A stretch of 64,000 nucleotides of DNA from Sinotaia quadrata (taxonomy: Eukaryota; Mollusca; Gastropoda; Architaenioglossa; Viviparidae), in NCBI GenBank assembly GCA_028829895.1, contig CM054177.1, forward strand, positions 28,781,564 through 28,845,563, written 5' to 3'. Each line of letters begins with the position of its first letter. Within the stretch, counting starts at the first letter, position 1. Below are positions 1-10,011 of the stretch, piece by piece. Both the position numbers and the translations under genes were made by a program. The notes beneath the pieces were generated by a model, which had not been told where the DNA came from, did not search any database, and saw only the letters and a list, made by a program, of their open reading frames with translations.

Positions 1-955
1 TACTACTGCTACTCTTCCAACATCAACTGTACTACTACTGCTACTCTTCCAACATCTACCTGTACTACTACTGCTACTCTTCCAACATCTACTGTACTAC
101 TACTGCTACTTTATCTACTTCACCTATTCCATTACTGATATTCTTCATATTTCTAATCTTCTATTACTGTATAATCTTCTATTATTTTTACTGTACTATT
201 ACTACTGCTACTTTTCCTATTTCTACTATACTGCTACTGCTACTTTTCGAACATCTACTTTACTACTACTGCAACTCTTCCTATTTCTACTGTACTATTA
301 CAGATACTCTTCCTACTTCTACTGTATTACTATAGATACTTGTCCTACTTCTACTGTAGTACTACATATACTTGCCCTACTTCTACTATAGTACTACATA
401 TACTTGTCCTACTTCTACTGTAGTACTACATATACTTGTCCTACTTTTACTGTAGTACTACAAATACTTGTCCTACTTCTACTGTAATACTAAAATACTT
501 GTCCTACTTCTGCTGTAGTACTACATATACTTGTCCTACTTCTACTGTAGTACTACATATACTTGTTCTACTTTTACTGTAGTACTACAAATACTTGTCC
601 TACTTCTGCTGTAGTACTACATATACTTGTCCTACTTTTACTGTAGTATTACATATATTTGTCCTCCTCCTACTGTAGTACTACAGATACTTGTCCTACT
701 TTTACTGTAGTAGTACTGTTACTCTTCATACTTGCACTGTACTACTACTGCTACTCTTCATACTTCTACTGTACTACTACAGATACTTGTCCTACTTCCT
801 CTGTAGTACTATTGCTACTCTTCCTACTTATACTGTACTACAACTACAGCTACGTCCTACGTATTCTGTAGTACTACTACTTTTCTTTATACTTCTACTC
901 CACTACAACTGTTACTCCGTCATACTTCTACTAGTAGCAGCAGTAGTGAATATGA
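1..955. repeat. Pyrimidine-rich degenerate minisatellite
   Basis: Repeats of a roughly 31-32 bp phrase containing TACTTGTCCTACTTCTACTG followed by TAGTACTACATA. They are best preserved at about 330-690 and more degenerate (TACTACTGCTACTCTT phrases) on both sides. Reading frames in it are low-complexity Tyr/Leu/Ser strings and are not genes. The array continues off the left edge. Confidence 0.9.
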
Positions 956-1389
956 TAATAATAGTAAATGATACTATAATATAAAACTTCCTACCCTAAA
1001 CAACATTGTATCATTTTATTTCATATTATATATATTTTTAAGAAAGAGGCAAGGAAAGATATGTAAGACAGAAAGAAATATAGACATTTACACACACTCA
1101 CGTACACACGTAGGGACGCGTACGTAGGACCTACGTCCACACATTATCACACAAAGAAACAGAAGGTAGTATGGTGGAAGATGTCTTGCTTACACAAGCA
1201 GAAAAACGGTCACCAGTTGCAAGCTTGCCAGCACGATGTAAGGCAAGCCAAGGTACGTGTGAAGACCAACACCATACAATGACGACACAACTATGCTTGC
1301 CGCAGTGGTCATTACGGTCTGCAGCACACCCAGTCCGGCTAATAAAGTACCTTTACAAATAGAGAGTTCATTTATTATAACATCTTTAA
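956..1389. other. Unique spacer, no gene seen
   Basis: Non-repetitive sequence with a short CA/CG-rich patch near 1090-1150. A 63-codon frame at 1171-1362 shows no recognisable family, no splice context and no low-complexity bias, so it is not called. The missing 3' exons of the first SLC46-like gene were looked for here and not found. Confidence 0.5.
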
Positions 1390-2075
1390 AATAGTGGGTT
1401 AATTTATTACTACACCTTTTAAACAGTAGTTAACATATCACAACAGTTAAAACAGTGAATGACACTTATCACTACAACTTTAAAATAGTGGGTTAATTTA
1501 TTACTACACCTTTTAAACAGTAGTTAACATATCACAACAGTTAAAACAGTGAATGACTTTTGTCACTACACCTTTAAAACAGTGAATGACACTTATCGCT
1601 GTATCTTTAAAATAATGATTGATACTTGTCACTGTATCTTTAAAACAGTAGTTAACATATCACAACAGTTAAAACAGTGAATGACATTTGTCACTACATC
1701 TTTAAAAAAGTGAATGACACTTATCACTATCTATGAAAAAGTGAGTGACGCATGTCACTACAGCTTTAAAAACAGTGAATGACATTTATCACTCTCTATG
1801 AAAAAGTGAATGACACTTGTCACCAATGTTCCCTCTATGGTGCGCGGCCGAATGCCGTGCAGCAGTTTCAAAATTCTGCGCACAAGTTCTGGTAGCAAGC
1901 TCTAACAACCGCCAATTCCGCGCACATAGGAAAAATATTAAAGGGAATGTTGCTTGTCACTACATCTTTAAATACTTGTTACTATATCTTTACAATAGTA
2001 AATGACACTTGTCACTGAAGCTTTAAAACAATGAATGACGTTTATCACTGTATCTTTAAATTGGAGTTATAACCA
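1390..2075. repeat. Diverged minisatellite, about 33-35 bp unit
   Basis: Units of the form CTTTAAAACAGTGAATGACA followed by CTTRTCACTACA, with many substitutions and one- to two-base indels. The array is interrupted at 1824-1952 by a transposon insertion. Confidence 0.85.
1824..1952. mobile_element. hAT-type MITE, 129 bp, with perfect 8-bp TSD
   Basis: The left end begins CAATGTTCCCTCTA. The right end finishes TTAAAGGGAATGTTG, whose reverse complement is CAACATTCCCTTTAA, giving imperfect terminal inverted repeats. The element is bracketed by the identical octamer CTTGTCAC at 1816-1823 and 1953-1960. That octamer is itself part of the surrounding minisatellite unit. GC-richer subterminal GTGCGCGG / CCGCGCAC blocks are inverted. 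An 8-bp duplication with such ends is typical of hAT elements. There is no coding capacity. Confidence 0.85.
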
Positions 2076-2129
2076 TGTTTAAACACTGAACATTTATTAA
2101 AATAGAGGGGAAATATTATCTTCGTCACA

Positions 2130-3070
2130 CCACGTTTAAAACAGTAAGTCCTGTGTCTACAGCTTTAAAACAGTAGTCCTGTGTCTACAGCTTTAAAACA
2201 GTAGTCCTGTGTCTACAGCTTTAAAACACTAAGTCCTGTGTCTACAGCTTTAAAACAGTAAGTCCTGTGTCTACAGCTTTAAAACACTAAGTGCTGTGTC
2301 TACAGCTTTAAAATAGTAAGTCATGTGTCTACAGCTTTAAAACAGTAAGTCTTGTGTCTACAGCTTTAAAACAGTAAGTCCTGTGTCTACAGCTTTAAAA
2401 CAGTAAGTCCTGTGTCTACAGCTTTAAAACAGTAAGTCCTGTGTCTACAGCTTTAAAACAGCAAGTCTTGTGTCTACAGCTTTAAAACAGTAAGTCCTGT
2501 GTCTACAGCTTTAAAACAGTAAGTCCTGTGTCTACAGCTTTAAAACAGCAAGTCTTGTGTCTACAGCTTTAAAACAGTAAGTCCTGTGTCTACAGCTTTA
2601 AAACAGTAAGTTCTGTGTCTACAGCTTTAAAACAGTAAGTCCTGTGTCTACAGCTTTAAAACACTAAGTCCTGTGTCTACAGCTTTAAAACAGTGTCCTG
2701 TGTCTACAGCTTTAAAACACTAAGTCCTGTGTCTACAGCTTTAAAACAGTAAGTCCTGTGTCTACAGCTTTAAAACAGTAGTCCTGTGTCTACAGCTTTA
2801 AAACAGTAGTCCTGTGTCTACAGCTTTAAAACACTAAGTCCTGTGTCTACAGCTTTAAAACAGTAAGTCCTGTGTCTACAGCTTTAAAACACTAAGTGCT
2901 GTGTCTACAGCTTTAAAATAGTAAGTCATGTGTCTACAGCTTTAAAACAGTAAGTCTTGTGTCTACAGCTTTAAAACAGTAAGTCCTGTGTCTACAGCTT
3001 TAAAACACTAAGTCCTGTGTCTACAGCTTTAAAACAGTAAGTCCTGTGTCTACAGTTTTAAAACAGTGAT
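2130..3070. repeat. 29-bp minisatellite with higher-order structure
   Basis: About 32 copies of a unit reading GTAAGTCCTGTGTCTACAGC then TTTAAAACA. Variants are AGTCC (27 bp), ACACTAAG, AAGTGCTG, AAGTCATG and AAGTCTTG. The same ordered string of eight variants occurs at about 2161-2400 and again at 2766-3005, an offset of 605 bp, so a block duplication occurred within the array. Confidence 0.95.
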
Positions 3071-3590
3071 AACATTTCTCACATCTTGACAAGTTTGAGT
3101 TAGGACCTATCCATAAAACACAAAGACAGACGGACGGGAAAAGTGACGTTTGATAGAAGGGAAATAAACAATTATGAATTCACTTTTTAAAATAGGTGTC
3201 GTATGTGAAAGACCAACTGAGCAAGAGAGAAATTCTTGTGATAAATTATACTGTTTACAGTACTTTAAGAAGACCCGTATTAAAATACGTTTGATGTGCA
3301 TGCCATCTCAAAATAAATTTTGTATATATGCATATTGTAAATGTGAACATTGTAGGAAGGAGAGTACAACTTGGAGGTGACATGTTTGACGGTCTCATAA
3401 ATGTGGTCGAAATATGTTTTTTTTCCCTAAAGACTTTGGACCTTGGCCAAATGGTATCGACATTTGCTCTAAAGACCTCCCTTGGCCAAAAGATATCTAA
3501 TTTAGTTTGCAAGATAGAATGCAGGTCTTTGACTGTTCACTTCATCTCCAGAATACCATGCGTGTACGTTTCAGTGCCCTACGAGTGAGC
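3071..3590. other. Unique spacer, no gene seen
   Basis: Several overlapping frames of 60-86 codons on both strands (for example 3328-3588 +) have no recognisable motif and do not resemble the SLC46 C-terminal exons expected in this direction. I see nothing supportable. Confidence 0.5.
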
Positions 3591-3835
3591 ACAGAAGAAT
3601 ATATGTCTCTACATTCATATCTTAGACAAGAGTAACAGGACTCAGGGCCATGATGTAAACTATGTCCCTACATTCATATCTTAGACAAGAGTAACAGGAC
3701 TCAGAGCCATGATGTAAACTATGTCCCTACATTCATATCTTAGACAATAGTAACATGACTCAGAGCCATGACGTAAACTGTCTCTACATTCGTACATTAG
3801 ACAAAAGTAACATGACTCAGAGCCATGATGTATAT
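3590..3835. repeat. About 60-bp tandem repeat, four copies
   Basis: Units contain TACATTCATATCTTAGACAA, then GAGTAACAGGACTCAGAGCC and ATGATGTAAACT. The last copy is the most diverged. Confidence 0.85.
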
Positions 3836-4144
3836 GATCCTGTACACTGTACAGGAAAGGTAATTTTTTAATTAAGCAATAGTAACAATCTACCGTGCTT
3901 AGTTGCAAAGTATACATATAGAGAGTAGGAGACTAAAATTCGTCACTGGCCATCGTGTTCCGTGTATGGACTATTCACTTTGCAGTCCTGCCGTTTGGGG
4001 ATTTTGAAAGCAGTGAGCATAAAGAGTACAAAGTTATGTGTGTGATTGAAATTCATATTAGAGAAATTAATTATATTCAACTGTTTTATTATCACGAGTT
4101 ATTCGATGTGTTAATAATCAAAGTTATAATTTTCACAGGTGTCT

Positions 4145-4915
4145 GAAGTAAAGCACTCACTGTCTCTCCCTATTCCAACATACTTCTTTCACAAGTTAAC
4201 CCCTCACTCTGTACCAACAAACATACTTCGTTCCCAAGTTAAGCACTTACCCTAGCCTGAACAACTTTCATTATTCACAGGTAAAGCACTTACCTTAGCC
4301 TGAACCAACTTTCATTATTCACAGGTAAAGCACTTACCTTAGCCAGAACCAACTTTCATTATTCACAGGTAAAGCACTTACCTTAGCCTGAACCAACTTT
4401 CATTATTCACAGGTAAAGTACTCACTCTGTTTCAATAATCTTTCTTTGTTCACAAGTAAACCACTCATCCTATTTTAACACATATTTCAACTACATGTAA
4501 AGCACATGCCCTAGACTGTCTAGAGGCGAGACTGAACAGTCTTTCCTTTTTCATAAGTAAACCACTCACCCTGTTCCAACAAACGTACTTTATTCACAAG
4601 TAAAGCACTCACCCTGTTCTTAACAAGGTTTCTTTGTCCCAAGTAAAGACACTCACGTGGGCCAACAAGTTTCCTTTGGTCATAAGTAAAGACACTCATG
4701 TGGGCCAACAAGCTTGCTTTGGTCATAAGTAAAGACACTCATGTGGGCCAACAAGCTTGCTTTGGTCATAAGTAAAGACACTCATGTGGGCCAACAAGCT
4801 TGCTTTGGTCATAAGTAAAGACACTCATGTGGGCCAACAAGCTTGCTTTGGTCATAAGTAAAGACACTCATGTGGGCCAACAAGTTTCCTTTGGTCATAA
4901 GTAAAGCACTCAAAC
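4145..4915. repeat. Two adjacent minisatellites carrying splice-like phrases
   Basis: 4240-4425 holds four units of about 46 bp (CACTTACCTTAGCCTGAACC followed by AACTTTCATTATTCACAGGTAAAG). 4650-4910 holds about six units of 43 bp (GTCATAAGTAAAGACACTCA followed by TGTGGGCCAACAAGCTTGCTTTG). More diverged units surround them. On the minus strand the 46-bp unit reads CTAAGGTAAGTG, a near-ideal 5' splice site. The block lies in the intron downstream of the 4948-5031 exon. Confidence 0.85.
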
Positions 4916-4947
4916 TAACATACATTGTTCACATGTCAAGAACTCAC

Positions 4948-5031
4948 CTTGTTCACTTGCAGAAACTGTTTTGGACATGATAGTTCTTGTCATTGGAAAC
5001 ACAGTCTCCGACAAAATGCTCAGCACTGCTC
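4948..5031 (-). CDS. SLC46-like paralogue 1, exon B (84 nt)
   Basis: Acceptor AG at 5033-5032 and donor GT at 4947-4946. Begins in phase 1 and ends in phase 1. Encodes a transmembrane segment followed by PMTRTIMSKTVSASEQ, the loop that precedes the last two SLC46 helices. Same length and phases as the paralogue's exon at 25305-25222. Confidence 0.9.
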
Positions 5032-8000
5032 CTGCGAATCAAAGACCAAACCGCGGAATGGTAAGTCTAGTTGTAAATGTATTTCGTCTTTGACCTAAAT
5101 CATGGAATTCCAGGAATTACCTATATTTAATTATTCTCTAGTAAATTATGGTTATGTATGCATAAATAACAGTAGTAGTGGTGCAAAGACAAATGAAAAT
5201 GGCTAGTAGGTAACTAAGGCATGGCCACAACCTGGGTCACTAAGGGACTGTGTAGCCGGGCATACAAGTAGTCCCTGCTCATCAAAAAGTTATATTTTCT
5301 TCATTATTATAGTAATTTGTTGGAATTAGGGGCAGGCAACTCTTGACGTGTTGCCTGACATCATAACATTCTGCTGCATGACCAATGGACCTAGATCTAA
5401 GAAATGTGTTCTGTACAGTGAGCATGTTCACCATGTCACATTACATTTTTGACCTACAACAGCTTCAAAGAGTGATTGTTTTAAATAAGAGTTGAGATAT
5501 TTAGCGGTAATTACTATAGTAATTAAATTAATCTACCAACAGAACTTGGTATGTGTTCGTGTACCAAACTTAATGATAATTACAGTGGTATTTACCGACG
5601 ACTTTACACACGTTCGTTTAATCCTTGAACTACAAACACACTGGCAATTATTGCAGTAATTTAGTGTGACTACCTATGTTTTGCAATGTTCGTTTTATCC
5701 TCGAACTACAAACACAATGGTAATTATTGCAGTAATTTAGTGTGACTACCTATGTTTTTCAATGTGTTCGTTTTATACTCGTACTGCAGATACTTAACGA
5801 TAATTACTGCAGTAATTTAGTGTGTGGCTATCTACAATGTTTAATGTTCATTTTATACTCGTACTGGAAACGTTTAATGATTAGAACTGCCGTAATTCTG
5901 CGTTTCACTACTTTACAATTACTTGGTACATGTTCATTTAGTTCTTGCAAAATATCGCAGTACAAACTCTTAACTAGACTACTGCGTGTGTTTCGTATTA
6001 ATTTCAGTGTTTAAACGTTTTTCACTCTCCAGAGGAAATTTTGTTGCTTTATAGTGTATTCGATAATGTACGTTAAAACAACTCTTAACCTGGGGTCCAT
6101 GGATAGACTTCAGGGGTCCGTGACAGTAAAATATTCACTTATATTTTTATACTCTACTTAATCACCAGATACCAGATTTTCAAAGGGGTCCGTAATTTTA
6201 AAAAAAGGTTAAGAACCATTGTTTTAGACTCTAGAGCAGGGGCGGGCAAACTTTTGAGACCGCGGGCCAGATAAAACTGTTGGAACAGTTCGCGGGCCGG
6301 ATAGACGACCAAATATCACAAGTCCAGCAAGTTCAGAATATAAAATGAGAACAAAAGTAATTTTAAAAAAACTAATTCTGTTTCAATGAAAGATTAATGA
6401 GATGGATGGTGTTGCTTACAATAAATAAGTGATTCAATATCTGGCTTAACTGATAAGGTTGACAAGCGAAGAATGTCATTTAGATGACGGTCAGAGAGTT
6501 GAGAGCGAAGGCGACTCTTTGTATATTTCGTCTTTGAGAACAGTTGTTCACAGCAAAATGTGCTTCCGAACATAGCTACAATGCGCTGAGCATGTTTAAT
6601 AAAATGTGGAAACTTGCCTGATGGTAGGATGACATCACGAAAAAAAGAAAGAGGAGAAGAAGTGCGGAACTTTGCTTTTAACTCATTCTTTGAGCAAGGA
6701 GTAGTGAAACTTCATAACTGGCACGTGTCACTATTTCACGCACAGATGTTTGCTTATGAAACATCAAACTGCTTTTCTCTATATTGCCTGTGAGTTTAGC
6801 AATAGTAGTCTTTTTCTCAGAGGCAGACATTAAACCAAATTTCGAAGTTAAGTGTACTGTTTCCCAGTGACAGTGCACATTAAACTCTTTGAAGACAGCA
6901 ACAGTTTTCAAACAGATCAGACACTGAGTTTGTCCAAATCGTTCTATGAAAAAGTACTTCTGTCCACTCAGAGTTAAATGTCCGACTTTCCATATCCACT
7001 TTAAATTTTTTAGGATGCTGGGGTTGCAGACATGATTGTGGGGATGGGGGAATAATGGCAAAGAAATAGCAGAAATGCAACAACCAGTTCGGTTGTTATG
7101 GCAGAAAACTGCGAGTTTCAAATTCGCACACCTCTGTTCACCTCCAGCCCTCCTTCCTCTCACCAATTGTAGTGGTGAAGGTCAGGTCACAAATGAGGCA
7201 GAGTACAGGTGCTGACATACATTATTATTGTAGATCTATCCTAGGCCTAGGAGAGTTCAATAGTCAACGAACTATAAAGAGATGCTAGTGTAATATATAT
7301 AACCGCAGGCATAAATTGTACATGTGTACAAGATTCTGTGTGAGTAATTCAAACTGTTAAAATTACATGTAGTCTTTAGACTAGTTTAGCCTTGGCTGTT
7401 TGACAGCGTATAACAATGCCCAATTGTTTTAGTGACTTTTGTTTTGCGGGCCAAAAGCAATAAGTGTGAATGGCTTGGCGGGCCAAAAGCAATAACTGTG
7501 AATAGCTTGGCGGGCCAAAAGCAATGTTAACTGTGACTAGCTTGGCGGGCCAACAAAAAATGCTTCGCGTGCCAGGTTTGGCCCGCGGGCCAGAGTTTGC
7601 CCGCCCCTGCTCTAGAGGATATTTTGTCACTTTCCTAGTGTTCTGGCTACTGACGTTAAAACAAACTCTCTAGTATATATTTTGTCACTTTCCTAGTGTT
7701 CTGGCTACTGACGTTAAAACAAACTCTAGAGTGGATATTTTGTCACTTTCCTAGTGTTTTGGCTACTGACGTTAAAACAAACTCTAGAGTGGATATTTTG
7801 TCACTTTCCTAGTGTTTTGGCTACTGACGTTAAAACAAACTCTAGAGTGGATATTTTGTCACTTTCCTAGTGTTTTGGCTACTGACGTTAAAACAAACTC
7901 TAGAGTGGATATATTGTCACTTTCCTAGTGTTTTGGCTACTGACGTTAAAACAAACTCTCTAGTGTATATTTTGTCACTTTCCTAGTGTTTTGGCTACTG

Positions 8001-10005
8001 ACGTTAAAATAAACTCTCTAGTGTATATTTTGTCACTTTCCTAGTGTTTTGGCTACTGACGTTAAAACAACTCTCTAGTGTATATTTTGTCACTTTCCTA
8101 GTGTTTTGGCTACTGACGTTAAAACAAACTCTCTTAGATGTAGCTCACCTCGTTAAAAATGTACATAGTAGAGATATATACAAATGTCTTCAAGTATTTA
8201 AATGATGCCCATGTTTAAAAACATATTTTAAATATTAATGTTTGGAGTTTAATTGTAGTCCTGTTGAAACTTAATTTTGAAAAGAAATGACATACGTCAG
8301 CTTGGTATGTAAGTGTCTCTACATTTCAGATCTAATGTCAAACTTTGCAGTCTATTTGAGCAGTTAATAACGATCTATTTGGGCATCGTGTTTCGCCTGC
8401 ACGACTGTAATACTAGACTTTAAACCAAGAGTTACTAAAACTTTCAATTCAAAGTAAAAGCCAGCAGGCCAAATGTAACAAATAAAGACAGTTTGTTTGG
8501 TATCAATTTGACAACAACACAGACAACAAAACACAGACAGCAAAACTCAGACAACAAAACACAGACAGCAAAACACAGACAATAAAACACAGACAACAAA
8601 ACAGACAACAAAACACAGACAGCAAAACACAGACAACAAAACAGACAACAAAACACAGACAACAAAACAGAGACAGCAAAACACAGACAACAAAACCGAC
8701 AACAAAACACAGACAGCAAAACACAGACAACAAAACAGACAACAAAACACAGACAACAAAACAGACAACAAAACACAGACAACAAAACAGAGACAGCAAA
8801 ACACAGACAACAAAACAGACAACAAAACACAGACAGCAAAACACAGACAACAAATGATTATTACCAACGTAGATAAGAGTATCGCTTCGCGCAACACCTT
8901 TGCACAGCAGTCCAATAGTCGAAGACAGAGTCCCGACGAGAACAAATACAGGCTCCGATATCCAGTTCCTGCCAAGGTGCGTGAAAGACACAACGGAAAT
9001 CCACTTCACCAGGGTGACGACGCCCAGGAAGAGTGTTATCCACGTCTCCGACCAGCAGAATGGTTCGTGCAGGAGGTAGATGATGGATATGTTCATTTCG
9101 GCGATGACAGCCACCATGACGAGAAAAGAAACAGTACACACGATGAGCGTGCACCGCCGTCTGGTGGGCGTGTCCATGATGTACAAGTAGACAAACTTGA
9201 CGAAATCTTTACAGTTGAAGTGCTGGCTAGAACGGTGGACGATATCTGTAGGAATGAAAGCGGTGACGAATGCAAGACTTAGTACATTACACCCAGCCGC
9301 AAATAATATCGGTCCAAAATATCCAACCGTTTTGACCCAAATACCGGACGTCATTGTGGCCACCGATATTGCGATGTGAATACTCGCCTCTGTCGTCGTA
9401 ATTCTGGTCGTGCGCTGGTGTCCTGGTGTCGTAAAATCGGAAATCAAACCAAACACGGCAACCATTAAGAGGGGAGAGCTACCGCCAAGACCCTGAAGCA
9501 GGCGAGACAGCAGGAGGAAACGTGGCGAGAGGTTCCAGTAAAGTACGGCAACCGTGAGACTCTGGTAAACCAACTGGCCCAGACAACTGACGTATATGAC
9601 GAATTTTCGGCCAAATGTGTCCGTGAGGACGCCTAGGAGAAGAGTCGGAGCAATGGCCGAAAGGTTGTTGACGAGGTCCATGTACATGATGTACTTATTT
9701 GTCTCACCTTGAACTTGGTTGTGCACGAGCTGTGCGTGGTTGGAGCTGTTTCCTGTTGTTTCGTTCGTGCAGTAGTTGAACTCATCATCCGTGGGCCAGC
9801 CAACTTGTGTGGAGAAGAGATTGTACAGGTAGAACTGGACGACGGGTCTGGAAGTGTTCATCGACAGGAAGTACAAAAACGCTGGCACTTCGATCAGCAC
9901 CCACGAGCGTAAGTATTCTGCAGGATGGCATTTTCTACCTGGAGTTGTTTCCTGGCTATTTGCAACCGTCTCTTGTGACTCGTCCTCGCATTTTTCATGC
10001 AGCAT
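4948..10005 (-). CDS. SLC46-like MFS transporter, paralogue 1 (3' incomplete)
   Basis: Twelve-helix major facilitator related to the SLC46 family. In vertebrates this family contains the proton-coupled folate transporter and carriers of small immune ligands; substrate here is unknown. Coding exon A is 10005-8865, a long exon that ends in phase 1 at donor G|GTAATA. Exon B is 5031-4948 (84 nt), with acceptor TTCGCAG and donor GTGAGT. The joined frame runs LIYVG into the exon-B segment ending MSKTVSASEQG. The MFS motif-A loop is GVLTDTFGRK at residues 125-134, after a glycosylatable loop (NET, NSS near residue 81-88). The ATG at 10005 follows an in-frame TGA two codons upstream. An AG at 10013-10012 could be the acceptor of a 5'UTR exon. 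408 codons are visible. By comparison with the paralogue at 29005-22489, about 75 C-terminal residues are missing and probably lie left of base 1. Family assignment is firm and the substrate is not. Confidence 0.9.
5570..6000. repeat. Diverged tandem repeat, about 85 bp period
   Basis: Four or five degenerate units built from ATTACTGCAGTAATTTAGTG, CTACCTATGTTTTTCAATGT and CGTTTTATACTCGTACTG. Sequence before this (5040-5560) is unique intron with nothing recognisable. Confidence 0.7.
6079..6221. mobile_element. Short non-autonomous hAT-like element (MITE)
   Basis: Left end CAACTCTTAACCTGGGGTCC. The right end reverse-complements to CAATGGTTCTTAACC. Internal GGGGTCCRT phrases are repeated. It has no coding capacity. 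Terminal inverted repeats are visible but no clean target duplication, so boundaries are approximate. Confidence 0.5.
6237..7609. mobile_element. hAT transposon, internally deleted, 8-bp TSD
   Basis: The left terminus is CAGGGGCGGGCAAACTTTTG. The right terminus reverse-complements to CAGGGGCGGGCAAACTCTGG. The two are nearly perfect inverted repeats and both continue into GCGGGCC. The octamer CTCTAGAG flanks both ends (6229-6236 and 7610-7617). Subterminal repeats of about 35 bp (CGGGCCAAAAGCAATAACTG) occur four times at 7445-7560. The element lies in the intron between exons A and B of SLC46-like paralogue 1. Confidence 0.93.
6394..7166 (-). pseudogene. hAT transposase remnant (BED finger plus hATC end)
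   Basis: The 7166-6678 frame carries a BED-like zinc finger: the segment YFFIERFGQTQCLICLKTVA, followed by His residues in VHCHWETVH. It ends soon after SYEVSLLLA. A second segment from about 6660 to the TAA at 6396-6394 encodes RDVILPSGKFPHF and FGSTFCCEQLFSKTKYTKSR, the C-terminal dimerisation region of hAT transposases. The RNase-H-like catalytic core that normally lies between them, several hundred residues, is absent, so the element cannot be autonomous. It resembles the ZBED / GTF2IRD2-type hAT lineage. Confidence 0.82.
8136..8500. other. Intron sequence, nothing recognised
   Basis: Unique AT-rich sequence between two arrays, inside the exon A to exon B intron of SLC46-like paralogue 1. 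Confidence 0.5.
8505..8855. repeat. CAAAACACAGACAA-type array at a splice donor
   Basis: About 25 short units of AACAAAACACAGACAGCAAA / AACAAAACAGAC. The array starts roughly 8 bases inside the intron after the donor at 8864-8863. On the gene strand it is open in several frames and reads as Cys/Val/Leu/Phe-rich strings. Confidence 0.93.
8865..10005 (-). CDS. SLC46-like paralogue 1, exon A
   Basis: 1141 nt encoding residues 1-380: a hydrophilic N-terminus, TM1 with the phrase RPVVQFYLYNLFS, a large first loop, the motif-A loop and about eight further helices. The last codons are CTT ATC TAC GTT G, then GTAATA. The frame stays open beyond the donor into a minisatellite down to 8503, but that part is intron. 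Confidence 0.92.
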
Positions 10006-10011
10006 TCCTCA

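Larger units (their letters stand above)
6038..8135. repeat. 58-bp minisatellite interrupted by two transposons
   Basis: About nine units of TATTTTGTCACTTTCCTAGT, then GTTTTGGCTACTGACGTTAA, AACAAACTCTAGAGTGGA. They run from 7610 to about 8135. A diverged first unit is recognisable at 6038-6080 (TTTTGTTGCTTTATAGTGT ... ACGTTAAAACAA), and its continuation CTCTAGAG occurs at 6229-6236. The MITE at 6079-6221 and the hAT element at 6237-7609 therefore both sit inside the first unit. Confidence 0.75.

Noticed and set aside
2130..3070. CRISPR-like regular array
   Set aside because: Units are directly adjacent with no unique spacers, and the host is an animal. It is a minisatellite.
3328..3588. 86-codon plus-strand frame
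   Set aside because: No motif, no splice support, and an overlapping minus frame of equal length. Chance open frame in unique sequence.
9093..9282. Plus-strand and other-frame ORFs overlapping SLC46 exon A
   Set aside because: They are shadows of the minus-strand transporter frame. The latter alone has conserved motifs and valid splice sites.
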